Assembly (NCBI GenBank): GCA_947089425.1
Contig: CAMUKG010000002.1
Span: forward strand, 148,194 to 212,193
Direction: 5' to 3'
DNA: 64,000 nt
Source of the DNA: an uncultured Clostridia bacterium
Lineage (GTDB): Bacteria; Bacillota; Clostridia; Christensenellales; Pumilibacteraceae
Positions 8,905-17,561 of the stretch are shown here, in pieces (positions within the stretch are counted from its first letter, which is position 1; each line of letters opens with the position of its first letter). A model generated the notes under the pieces. The model did not search any database. It saw only the letters and a program-made list of their open reading frames with translations, and was not told the origin of the DNA. The translations under genes were made by a program, and so were the position numbers.

Positions 8905-10422
8905 ATGAAAAAATTCAGAAAATTCTTTGCCGCTATTGCCGCATCGCTTATGCTTTGCCTTGCGCTTACGTCGCTTTCGGGTTGTTTCTATTCGCCCGAA
9001 GTGCCGATAGACGAGCTTATGCAAGAGGTGCTTTCGAAAGTCGATTTTAACGCCGACACGAACTATAAGGGCACTCTTAAAGTTGCGCTTATGGACGACA
9101 TTGCGTCGGCGGATAGTTTTAACGCGTTAAAAACAGACTTTGAAAACAAGTATAAAAATATTAAGGTTGAGGTTGAAACCTTTCCCGACCTTATATCGCG
9201 CGTTGTTACCATGCACGGCGCCGCTACCACTTTGGGGAAATACGACAGTATGCCCGACATTATTTGGGTGGCGAACGAAGATATTCCCGGCCTTGTGAGC
9301 AGCGAAGTTCTTATGCCGATTGACTATTTCGACGAAGCGGATAAGGAATGGGACACTACCGACCTTGTGCAGTCTATGGTGCAGGATTCTTATTTTAAGA
9401 AACACATGTATATGATGCCGCGCGACTACAACCAAATTGCGCTTTTATACAACACCGCTATGTTTGCGGAAGCGAAAGCCGCCGACTCCACAATTAAGAG
9501 TCCCGACGAATTTAAGGACGAAAACGGAAAAGTTCGCGCCATGACGCAAGCGGAATTTACCGAAGTTGCGAAAAAGGTGCAAGCGTGGATGGCGTCCACT
9601 CAAAAATATAAAGCGGGCAAGGCTGTTGATTTCCGTTCGATTTGGGGCTCGCTCAACTACGCGATTTCGCGTAACTTCGGCGCTACCATAATCGATTCGG
9701 ATAGCAACTGCACTCTCAGTAGCGAAGAAACCGTTAATATGTTCGATTACCTTGTGGACATGGTTTATAACAACGTCATGACGGGTCCGAACGAAACCGA
9801 AGGCTTCGACTTTTTCGCGTCGGAACGCGCGGCAATGTGCTTTCAGTCTCGCGCTTGCCTCTCGGACGTTATAGCCAAAACCGAAGCGCGCAACGGCGTG
9901 TATGAAAATCTTAACGTGGCTCCCATGCCTTGCTTGGGCGACGACGACAAGTACTCTATCGGCGCGGGTTGCTCGGGCTATGCTATGTATCGCAACGCGG
10001 TTCATGCAACCGAAGCTTGGCTGTTCCTTAAAAACATAGTAAGCGAAAGCGCGCAAGAAGCGTTCAGCGCTTGCGGCAACGGTGTTCCCGTTGTGCAGTC
10101 GCTTTTAGACGACGAAGACGCGGCATGGCGCAATCTTGCGCAGGTGAACGAAGCCAAATACGGCAAACTTCGCGCCGACTTCAATCACGACGCGTTCGTA
10201 TACCGTAGAGACGCAGCCACCACTATGGAATTCAAAAAGTACGTTCCCACAACCATTGTAACCGAAATTTGTTCCACCGTGAACGGCGTGTTCGTTGATT
10301 TATTGAGCCTTGAAGTTGTGGTTAAGGGCGACAAAGCCAAAACCCGCGAGAATATTGCTTCTAAACTTAACGGTTTCAGAAAAGATATAAACAGCCAAAT
10401 CCGCAAGGCTCCGTTAGAGTAA
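8905..10422 (+). CDS. Sugar ABC transporter substrate-binding lipoprotein
   Basis: An extracellular solute-binding protein of the CUT1 carbohydrate type, anchored through Cys27 (LSGC). Typical features are the two-lobe alpha/beta pattern and the early motif MPDIIWVANEDIPGLV, comparable to the DVFW-type hinge strand of family 1 binding proteins. Length (505 aa) is within the usual range. It precedes two permease genes but is separated from them by about 446 bases of tandem palindromic repeats, which may tune its expression relative to the permeases. No ATPase gene accompanies the set. Confidence 0.9.
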   Translation: MKKFRKFFAAIAASLMLCLALTSLSGCFYSPEVPIDELMQEVLSKVDFNADTNYKGTLKVALMDDIASADSFNALKTDFENKYKNIKVEVETFPDLISRVVTMHGAATTLGKYDSMPDIIWVANEDIPGLVSSEVLMPIDYFDEADKEWDTTDLVQSMVQDSYFKKHMYMMPRDYNQIALLYNTAMFAEAKAADSTIKSPDEFKDENGKVRAMTQAEFTEVAKKVQAWMASTQKYKAGKAVDFRSIWGSLNYAISRNFGATIIDSDSNCTLSSEETVNMFDYLVDMVYNNVMTGPNETEGFDFFASERAAMCFQSRACLSDVIAKTEARNGVYENLNVAPMPCLGDDDKYSIGAGCSGYAMYRNAVHATEAWLFLKNIVSESAQEAFSACGNGVPVVQSLLDDEDAAWRNLAQVNEAKYGKLRADFNHDAFVYRRDAATTMEFKKYVPTTIVTEICSTVNGVFVDLLSLEVVVKGDKAKTRENIASKLNGFRKDINSQIRKAPLE

Positions 10423-10441
10423 TAGACACCGCATAACGAAA

Positions 10442-10844
10442 GGGATTGCGTCGCTAACGCTCGCAATGACAGTATAGCAGTTGTCGTTGCGAGGAGGGCG
10501 AAGCCCGACGCGGCAATCCCGAACATAGAGCGGGAACCGCCGCGATAATCGCATATTGCAAAAGATTGCGTCGCTACGCTCGCAATGACAAAGAACGCGT
10601 AGCGGGATTGCTTCGCTAACGCTCGCAATGACGGTATACAGTTGTCGTTGCGAGGAGGGCGAAGCCCGACGCGGCAATCTTGAACATAGAGCGGGAACCG
10701 CCGCGATAATCGCATATTGCAAAAGATTGCGTCGCTACGCTCGCAATGACAAAGAACGCGTAGCGGGATTGCGTCGCTTCGCTCGCAATGACAGTATAGC
10801 AGTTGTCGTTGCGAGAGGGCGAAGCCCGACGCGGCAACAGAACG
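10442..10844. repeat. About 2.5 tandem copies of a 162-bp palindromic repeat unit
   Basis: The unit starts at 10442, 10604 and 10765 (periods of 162 and 161 bases); the third copy is partial. Each unit contains arms of the dispersed family GATTGCGTCGC...GCTCGCAATGAC and CGTTGCGAGGAGGGCGAAGC, which pair with one another. The same family occurs at 21730 and 34983. It fills nearly the whole gap between the binding-protein and permease genes and no gene was found in it. Reading frames across it are artefacts of the repeat. Confidence 0.85.
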
Positions 10845-10868
10845 AAAAAGAATTTGAAAAGGAAAAGT

Positions 10869-11855
10869 ATGGATAATAATTTCGGCGGCGTTATTGTGCC
10901 GATAGACGCGGAACGTAAAAAATTGCACCGCAACCGCAGAATAAAAAACGACCTAATCAGCTATGTGTTTTTGCTTCCGTTCATAGTGGGCGCGCTTGTG
11001 TTCACGGCGTTTCCTATTGTAATGTCGTTTTTATACAGTTTCAGCAACTATAACGGCGCAAGAGCCACTCAAATGGGCTTTTTCAACTATATAAACATGT
11101 TCTCTATGGGGCGCGGCGGTCTGTTTTTGCCCGTTATGAAGTCTTTCGGAGTTACGTTTATATATGTTATCGCAAGCACGGTAATAAACTTGGGACTGTC
11201 TTACATTTTGGCGCTATTCTTGCACAATAAGATTAAAGGCATAAAAATAATTCGCGTGCTTTGTTATTTGCCTTGCCTTATTCCGGGACTTGCGAGCGGC
11301 TTTATTTGGCGCGACGTGCTTTCTTACGGCGTTCCTACGGCGGGCAATCCTTACAACGGTTTGGGCTTGTTCAATATGTGGCTCACAAAGGCGGGGCTTC
11401 CCACAGCCACGTTTTTCGAGTCGGAAAACACCGCCATGCTGTCGCTGTTATTCACGGGCTTGTGGGGCTTGGGCGGCGGCATGATTATGTGGCTTGCGGC
11501 TTTCGAGAACATTTCGCCCGAATACTACGAGGCGGCTCGAATAGACGGCGCGGGCTACATGCGTTGCTTGCTTAAAATAACTATTCCGCTTTCAACTCCC
11601 ATACTTTTCTACAACATGGTTGTTTCCATGATTTCGGGTTTGCAAGTGTTCGGCACGTTCGCCGCTTACGGCACGGGCAAAAACGAGTCGCTTTATTTTA
11701 TTGCAATCAGAATTTATATAACCGCGTTTTCGGGCAGCGTGCACAATCACGGCTTGGCGTGCGCTATGTCTTGGGTGCTGTTCCTCATTATAGGTATGCT
11801 TACCCTCGTAATGTTTAAAACGGGGAATTGGGTGCAGTACGGCGACGACAATTAA
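10869..11855 (+). CDS. Carbohydrate ABC transporter permease (MalF/UgpA type)
   Basis: An inner-membrane permease with six hydrophobic segments and the EAA loop YYEAARIDGAGYMRC near its C-terminal third, which contacts the ATPase. An upstream in-frame ATG at 10803 lies inside the repeat. The start at 10869 is preferred because it follows GAAAAGGAAAAG and gives a normal N-terminus (about 328 aa). It works with the next permease and the binding protein at 8905. The ATPase must be supplied from elsewhere, as is common for Bacillota CUT1 systems sharing an MsmX-type subunit. Confidence 0.9.
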   Translation: MDNNFGGVIVPIDAERKKLHRNRRIKNDLISYVFLLPFIVGALVFTAFPIVMSFLYSFSNYNGARATQMGFFNYINMFSMGRGGLFLPVMKSFGVTFIYVIASTVINLGLSYILALFLHNKIKGIKIIRVLCYLPCLIPGLASGFIWRDVLSYGVPTAGNPYNGLGLFNMWLTKAGLPTATFFESENTAMLSLLFTGLWGLGGGMIMWLAAFENISPEYYEAARIDGAGYMRCLLKITIPLSTPILFYNMVVSMISGLQVFGTFAAYGTGKNESLYFIAIRIYITAFSGSVHNHGLACAMSWVLFLIIGMLTLVMFKTGNWVQYGDDN

Positions 11856-11873
11856 GGAGGTACAACCGAAAAC

Positions 11874-12785
11874 ATGCGATATTCGATAGACACAACAAGT
11901 TTCGACGGCGGCGTTCACACGCTTTATACGTCGCCCGAAAAAAAGGCGGCGCAACGCAAACGCATAGCTATGCTTGCGGTTAAATATTTGATTGCTGCGG
12001 TTTTAATAGTTTTCTTTTTGTTCCCTTACGCGTTCATGATATTAAAATCGTTCATGTCTCCCGCCGAAACTTTGCCGGGCGAGTTGGTGCACTTTTTCCC
12101 TAAAATGTTCACTGTAAAGAATTACGCCGTTGTGGGGCGGTTCTTTAAGAACATTTTGAACACTCTCGTAATTATTGCTATAAACGCCATATTCATTCCG
12201 CTTTCGGCGTGTTTCGTTGCGTTTCCGCTTGCGCGCCATAAGTTCACGGGCAAAAAAACAATGTTCTCCATAATAATGGCTACGGTTATGATTCCCTCTA
12301 CCGTGCTAATGGTGCCGCAATACACGCTTTACGTTCGTTTCGGGCTTGTGGATAAGCTTGTGTCGCAATGGATAGGCGCGTTTTGGGGCGGCGGCGCTCT
12401 GAATATATTCCTTGTTATTCAGTTCATGCGTTCGCTTCCCAAAGAAATGGACAACGCGGCTAAAATAGACGGCGCGAACGAATTTCAAATCTTTTTGAGA
12501 ATTGTGTTCCCTCTTTGCGCCAACATAGTTATCTTGATTGCGGTAAACGTTGTTATAGGCATGTGGATGGACTTTCAAAGCCCGCTCATTTACTTAAATT
12601 CAAGCAAGAAATGGACGGTAGGCTTGGCGTTTTACCATTATTTCAGCGATAAGACGGTGGCGTCGCAACTTTCGGCGCGGCTTATGGCAATGTGTACCGT
12701 TATGTCGCTATTGCCCATAGCGCTGTTCCTCACGTTCCAAAAGAGCATGATAGGCGGCGTGAAAGTGGGCGGCATAAAAGGTTAA
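11874..12785 (+). CDS. Carbohydrate ABC transporter permease (MalG/UgpE type)
   Basis: The second transmembrane subunit, with six predicted helices and the EAA loop MDNAAKIDGANEFQIFL. An AAGGAGG site precedes it and the gap to the upstream permease is 18 bases, so they are co-translated. The motif LFPYAFMILKSFMSP near the N-terminus is typical of the MalG branch. A hairpin follows the gene, so the transport unit probably ends here. Confidence 0.9.
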   Translation: MRYSIDTTSFDGGVHTLYTSPEKKAAQRKRIAMLAVKYLIAAVLIVFFLFPYAFMILKSFMSPAETLPGELVHFFPKMFTVKNYAVVGRFFKNILNTLVIIAINAIFIPLSACFVAFPLARHKFTGKKTMFSIIMATVMIPSTVLMVPQYTLYVRFGLVDKLVSQWIGAFWGGGALNIFLVIQFMRSLPKEMDNAAKIDGANEFQIFLRIVFPLCANIVILIAVNVVIGMWMDFQSPLIYLNSSKKWTVGLAFYHYFSDKTVASQLSARLMAMCTVMSLLPIALFLTFQKSMIGGVKVGGIKG

Positions 12786-12794
12786 AAAATTTTG

Positions 12795-12834
12795 TTCGGC
12801 AAGGCGAATAAGTCCGCTTTGCCGAATGTGTTTT
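12795..12834 (+). terminator. Probable weak intrinsic terminator after the permease pair
   Basis: A 12-base stem (TTCGGCAAGGCG against CGCTTTGCCGAA) is followed, after a short gap, by TTTT. The T-run is short, so partial read-through into the next genes is likely. Confidence 0.55.
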
Positions 12835-12874
12835 AAAGACGTAAAAAAATATTTAGGATAAAGGAGAAAAGAGA

Positions 12875-14416
12875 ATGAAAAAAGGTTCGGCGTTTTTGGC
12901 GGCGATACTCGGCGCCGTGATGTGTTTCGGTTGCGGCAAGCCTAATTCCGAAACCCCTCCCGATAAAGAACCCGAAGGCGACAAGTGGGCGGTGGAGTTC
13001 GTTTCGGTGTTCGAGGGCGAAGAAAAACAGATTGCGTCGGGCGGCAAGTGCGTTTACGAGCCGGGCGCCGATTTGGGCGATAAAAACTATCTTAAAATGA
13101 TTGTTTCGTCTAATGTAACGTTGCGCGGCGAAATCCGTTATGCCTACGAATACAAGGGCGACATAACCGACGACAGCGACGAAGACGTTGAAACGTTTTA
13201 TACTCTTGCGGGGCAAAACGTGGAACTGCGCCAAATACTCGACTTTTACGGCGAGAACGAGGGCAACAAAAAGCTCCGTTCAATAGAGCTGTTTAACTTG
13301 GGCGATACCGACGGCAAAATAACGCTTTCGAACGTTTCGGCGGCTAAGCACCCCATAGACTTCTACGACGTGTCGTTCACCAACAAAGAGGTGGAACCTC
13401 AGATGCAGCTTTTCGTTGCGGGCGAAACGGTGAAAATAGGTTGCACGCTCAAATCGGGCGGCGCGGTGAATTGGCTGTCGAGCACCGACGGCACCGTCAG
13501 GCAGATTAACACCGAAAACGGCGTGTATGTCGGCAAAGAGCAAAAGAGCGGCGCCGTTGTTGCAGATAACGACGTAAACCTTGTGAACTCGCACGACAAC
13601 GGCAGACTTATTCAGCAATCGTATTACGGCATAGGACCGGATAATAATCAAGGATATATTCCGGGCGAATTCGGCGCGGACGACAACAACACGCGCCCGT
13701 GGCATTATAACCCCGTGCAGGGCGGCGATAAGAAAAACTTTTTCAGCCGATTGGTTGACGTTCAAGTTTCGGAGGGGGAAGTTTATATTAAAGCGCGCCC
13801 TATGGATTGGGCGAAAGTCAACGAAGTTACGCCGTCGTATATGGAAAATTGGTACAGCGTGGAAAAAGACCCTGAGCTCGGCGAATACGTTAAGGTTAGA
13901 AACCGTTTCACCGATTTTTCGGGCTATGAGCACAACAATCCGCGCGCGCAGGAGTTGCCCGCGTTCTACGGAATAGCGCCTCTCGGCAAGGCTGTGTATT
14001 ACAACGGCGACAAACCGTTCACGAACGACGAATTGACTTACCGCGAGAATATGGCGTTTTGGGACGGCAACCGCGACGCGCGCATGCGTTGCACCGAAAA
14101 TTGGATAGCTTGGGTAAACGAAGAAGATTGGGGCGTGGGGCTTTATGTGCCCGACGTTGTAACCACTTTGGCAGGTCGCACAACGGGATTCAACAACTCG
14201 GTGGCGGAGCTTGGTTCCGCGCCTTATAAGGCGGCGTCGAGCACTTACGCGGCTCCTCTCGGCAATTTCTCTATGGAAACTTACAAAGCTTTCGACTACA
14301 CTTATTATCTTGCGCTCAACAGCGTTAGCGGCGTGCGCGAACTCTTTGCCAAACTTAAAGAGGGCGGCGCGAAAAACGAATTTTTGGTAGGAAAGGAGGT
14401 TCCGAATTGGGTATGA
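12875..14416 (+). CDS. Secreted lipoprotein of unknown function, coupled to a GH99-like protein
   Basis: The signal peptide ends in CFGC (Cys20). The first part (about residues 30-170) looks like a beta-sandwich carbohydrate-binding module. The second part carries conspicuous conserved-looking motifs, NSHDNGRLIQQSYYG (238-252) and YNPVQGGD (from 278), followed by a beta-rich domain. I do not recognise the family with confidence; a glycan-active or glycan-binding role is inferred from context. Its stop codon overlaps the next start in ATGA, which is strong evidence for coupled translation with the GH99-like gene. Confidence 0.65.
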   Translation: MKKGSAFLAAILGAVMCFGCGKPNSETPPDKEPEGDKWAVEFVSVFEGEEKQIASGGKCVYEPGADLGDKNYLKMIVSSNVTLRGEIRYAYEYKGDITDDSDEDVETFYTLAGQNVELRQILDFYGENEGNKKLRSIELFNLGDTDGKITLSNVSAAKHPIDFYDVSFTNKEVEPQMQLFVAGETVKIGCTLKSGGAVNWLSSTDGTVRQINTENGVYVGKEQKSGAVVADNDVNLVNSHDNGRLIQQSYYGIGPDNNQGYIPGEFGADDNNTRPWHYNPVQGGDKKNFFSRLVDVQVSEGEVYIKARPMDWAKVNEVTPSYMENWYSVEKDPELGEYVKVRNRFTDFSGYEHNNPRAQELPAFYGIAPLGKAVYYNGDKPFTNDELTYRENMAFWDGNRDARMRCTENWIAWVNEEDWGVGLYVPDVVTTLAGRTTGFNNSVAELGSAPYKAASSTYAAPLGNFSMETYKAFDYTYYLALNSVSGVRELFAKLKEGGAKNEFLVGKEVPNWV

Positions 14417-16380
14417 AAACAAAACTCGGATTTTTAATTTCTTGTTTACTCGCTTTTTGCTTGCTGTTCGCTTGCGCTTGCGGCAACGCTCCCAAAACTC
14501 CTACGGGCGACAACCCGCCGCCCGACGACAATCCGCCCGTGCCTCCCGTAGAAACGGAGTGGGATAAAATGACGCCGCAACAGCGCACTGTTGCTATGCT
14601 TTCGGCAACCGACGATTTCGGGCGCACCTTTTCGCTTAGCGGCGAGAAAGAGGACGACAAATATGTGGGCATGTTCTTTTTCACTCTTCACGGCGAAATG
14701 CCTTACGACGAAGTGCACGACGTTACCGAAATGACGGACGGCGGCGCGGACATAGGCAAGTGGTTTACGGAAGCGGCAAAGCACCCCGACAACACCGCCT
14801 ACTACTGGGGCAAACCGCTTTGGGACTACTATTCGCAACGCGACACATGGGTAATTCGCAAACAGCTCGAAATGCTCACTATGGCGGGCGTTGACTTTTT
14901 GTTTATAGACGTTACGAACGCGTTCAGCGACAAGACGTTCAACGACGCCATAAGCCTGTTGTTCGAAGACTCGACTTATGAGGTTATGCAAATAGTGCAC
15001 GAATACGTTCAAGCGGGTTGGGACGTGCCGCGTCTTATGTTCTACACCAACAACAACGGCACCAACGGCACCAAAAATTCGCAGTGCACAAAGCCGAACG
15101 ACGACGTGAACGTGGTGCGCGAAATTTACAACAAGTTTTATAAATACCGCGACGGAGCATACGACGACGTTTGGTTCGCGCCCAACGGCAAGCCGATGAT
15201 TGTTATGACGCTCGAATCGCAGCAAATACTCGACCTTGCCGAAGAGGACAGCCCAAACTACGGACTTAGCGACTATTTCGAGTTTAAAAACACGATTTGG
15301 CCTAATCAGGCGGAAGACCAAGACGACCTCGACCCCGATTCGTTCCCGTGGATGGAAAAATATTTTAACGGCGTGTATCTTAAAAATCGCGGCGGCACGG
15401 TGAACGTGTCGGTGGCTCAGCACATGAACACCATTCGCTTTTCGGACACCACCCGCAACTACGGCAGAGGCTACGATTACGCGACCAAGAAAAACATTTC
15501 GGCGGATTCGAGCAAAGGTACCAACTACGAATTTTTGTGGAAGCAGGTGCTCGACAACAAAAACGAAGTGAACATGGTGACTATAACGGGTTGGAACGAA
15601 TGGACGGCGAGCAAACAGACGGGCGCCGACGGCAAGCCGTTTTTGGTGGACGGATTCAACGAGGAATACTCGCGCGACATTGAGCCGACATACGGCGACT
15701 ACAAAGACAATTTCTATTTGCAAACGGCGCGCAATATTCGCGCGTTTAAAACGGGCGATAAATTCGAACTTTCGTATCCCGCCGCAAGTATAGACGTTGC
15801 TAAGTTCGATGCGTCGGCATGGAAAGACGGCAAAGTTTATCACGACTTTACGGGCGAATGCACGGCGCGCAATTACAGAGGCTGGGTTTCTAACCCCAAC
15901 TCGCCGCACTTTGTGTATTTAACCGACGACAGCAACCGCAACGATATAGACACCGTAACGGTTACGCACGACGGCGATTACGTTTATTTCCGCATTACCA
16001 CCGTTGAAAACGTTGAGCCGTATGAAGCGAACGACACAGGCTGGATGAACGTTTTGATTTCCACCGACGCGTCCGCCGCAGGCAATCTGTTCGGCTACAA
16101 CTATTTTGTGAACCGCTCGGTTACCGATGGAAAGAGCACTGTGTGCCGCCGCACCGCTTCGGGCGACTACGAAGTTGTGGGCGAGGCTAAGCTCGCGGTT
16201 GAAGGAAAGGTGTTGCAAGTGGCTGTGCCTCGCGCCGCGCTCGGGCTTTCGGACGGCGAAGTTCCGTCGTTCTCGTTTAAGGTGTGCGACAACATTACTA
16301 ATCCCGACGACGTTTTGAGCTACTACAATTCGGGCGACGCCGCGCCTATCGGGCGGCTCGGGTATTGCTACGGGAAGTAA
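14413..16380 (+). CDS. GH99-like (WbsX-type) glycoside hydrolase lipoprotein with C-terminal binding domain
   Basis: A lipoprotein signal (Cys21 or Cys23 in LFACAC) leads into a TIM-barrel of the GH99/GH71-like group: YVGMFFFTLHG, the strand MAGVDFLFIDVTNA and TITGWNEW with Glu396 as a candidate active-site acid. Members of the wider group act on mannans or O-antigen-like glycans. The last 150 or so residues, starting near DDSNRNDI, resemble a CBM9/DOMON-like module. The start is either ATG 14413 (ATGA overlap) or TTG 14407, which is only 6 bases after AAAGGAGGT. A full paralogue lies at 35229. Confidence 0.75.
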   Translation: MKTKLGFLISCLLAFCLLFACACGNAPKTPTGDNPPPDDNPPVPPVETEWDKMTPQQRTVAMLSATDDFGRTFSLSGEKEDDKYVGMFFFTLHGEMPYDEVHDVTEMTDGGADIGKWFTEAAKHPDNTAYYWGKPLWDYYSQRDTWVIRKQLEMLTMAGVDFLFIDVTNAFSDKTFNDAISLLFEDSTYEVMQIVHEYVQAGWDVPRLMFYTNNNGTNGTKNSQCTKPNDDVNVVREIYNKFYKYRDGAYDDVWFAPNGKPMIVMTLESQQILDLAEEDSPNYGLSDYFEFKNTIWPNQAEDQDDLDPDSFPWMEKYFNGVYLKNRGGTVNVSVAQHMNTIRFSDTTRNYGRGYDYATKKNISADSSKGTNYEFLWKQVLDNKNEVNMVTITGWNEWTASKQTGADGKPFLVDGFNEEYSRDIEPTYGDYKDNFYLQTARNIRAFKTGDKFELSYPAASIDVAKFDASAWKDGKVYHDFTGECTARNYRGWVSNPNSPHFVYLTDDSNRNDIDTVTVTHDGDYVYFRITTVENVEPYEANDTGWMNVLISTDASAAGNLFGYNYFVNRSVTDGKSTVCRRTASGDYEVVGEAKLAVEGKVLQVAVPRAALGLSDGEVPSFSFKVCDNITNPDDVLSYYNSGDAAPIGRLGYCYGK

Positions 16381-16489
16381 GTATTGAAAAGTCTTTTTTG
16401 TTGCGAGGGGAAAACTGACGGTCGGTTTAAGTATTGCGGCAACCGAAAGCTTTGCAACACAAAATCAACACAAAAAAACCCGCAAACGC

Positions 16490-16517
16490 TTGACGGGGGG
16501 GGGACTTAAATTATACT
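16490..16517 (+). promoter_or_regulatory. Promoter of the LacI gene with a nine-G tract in its spacer
   Basis: TTGACG and TATACT are 16 bases apart. Nine consecutive G (16495-16503) run from the last base of the -35 box into the spacer. One extra G would give the optimal 17-base spacing. A second -10-like TATATA overlaps downstream. Confidence 0.7.
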
Positions 16518-16559
16518 ATATATAAGGCACGGGTGTGCGAACATAACGCGAGGTAAACT

Positions 16560-17558
16560 ATGAGCAGCAGAAAAGACGTGGCGCGGGCGGCGGGTGTGTC
16601 GGAAACAACCGTAACCAACATATTAAACGGCAAAAAGTCGGCAACTAAGGAAGTTGAAGAGCGGGTGAGGTCGGCGGCTAAAAGGCTGAAATATCACCCG
16701 AATGTAATCGCGCAGGGGTTACGCACAAAAAACAGTAGGCAAATAGGAGTGTTCATAAGCGAAATAGGCAATCCGTATTTTGTTGAAATTTTGCACGGAA
16801 TCGAAACGGCTGCGGCGGAGCTCGGCTACGTTATAACGATTATTTTGATTTCCGACAGCATAGAAAAGAAATACAGCGACATAATGAGTCGGGGATTTGC
16901 GGGCATAATAAATATTTCGAACATTCCGTATACGCTTACTTTCATGAAAGAATTGAACAACAGCGGCGTTGCGCTTGTTAATTTCGAACGCGAGTGCGGT
17001 AGCGTTGTTAGCCACGATATGGCGCCCTCCATGCGTTCGCTCATTCGCAGGGCTTACGATTTGGGGCACCGCAAAGCTTCGTATATAGTGGGCTATCCCG
17101 ACTTTGAAACCGCAAACAACGACCCGCGTGTGAACGCGTTTTGCGAGGAGACGGAGCGGCTCGGTTTTGCGAAAGCCGACCTTGTTTACGGCGATTTTCC
17201 GCTTCGTAATTCTACGGTGCTCGGCTACGAGGGCGCAATGCAGGTGTTTTCGCACGAAACGGACGTAACTCTTTTGTTCTGCATAAACGATATAAGCGCG
17301 TTGGGTGCGCTGAGGGCTTTAAACGAATTGCACATACGCGTGCCCGAAGACGTGTCGGTTGTGGGGTACGACAACATTAGCATGTCGGAGTTTTTCTCTC
17401 CGCCGCTCACCACAATAGAAACGTTTTGCTTTGAGCGCGGCACCGAAATGGTGAAAGCGCTTGTGCGCAGAATAGAGGGCGGCGAACCCGAAAACATATT
17501 GCTTCCGTGCGAAGAAGTTTTGCGCGTTTCGCTCGGCAAGGCGAAAGGGACGAACTGA
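16560..17558 (+). CDS. LacI-family transcriptional regulator
   Basis: An N-terminal helix-turn-helix of the LacI type (residues 2-50, DVARAAGVSETTVTNILNG, hinge RLKYHPNVIAQGLRTKNS) is joined to a periplasmic-binding-protein-like effector domain (IGVFISEIGNPYF onward). Such proteins repress sugar-use genes until the sugar binds. It is a natural candidate to control the neighbouring transport and hydrolase genes, and possibly the TTCGAA palindromes at 1357-1395; that link is inference. It has its own promoter and is followed by an esterase gene three bases later. Confidence 0.92.
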   Translation: MSSRKDVARAAGVSETTVTNILNGKKSATKEVEERVRSAAKRLKYHPNVIAQGLRTKNSRQIGVFISEIGNPYFVEILHGIETAAAELGYVITIILISDSIEKKYSDIMSRGFAGIINISNIPYTLTFMKELNNSGVALVNFERECGSVVSHDMAPSMRSLIRRAYDLGHRKASYIVGYPDFETANNDPRVNAFCEETERLGFAKADLVYGDFPLRNSTVLGYEGAMQVFSHETDVTLLFCINDISALGALRALNELHIRVPEDVSVVGYDNISMSEFFSPPLTTIETFCFERGTEMVKALVRRIEGGEPENILLPCEEVLRVSLGKAKGTN

Positions 17559-17561
17559 ACT

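Noticed and set aside
10442..10933. Several open frames and a possible CRISPR array in the tandem repeats
   Set aside because: The repeated unit is 162 bases, is itself palindromic and has no unique spacers of regular size; no cas genes are near. The frames are repeat artefacts.
14446..15909. Long - strand open frame (487 codons) opposite the GH99-like gene
   Set aside because: Same antisense effect; the amino acid composition is unnatural and the + strand frame has clear motifs and an ATGA-coupled start.
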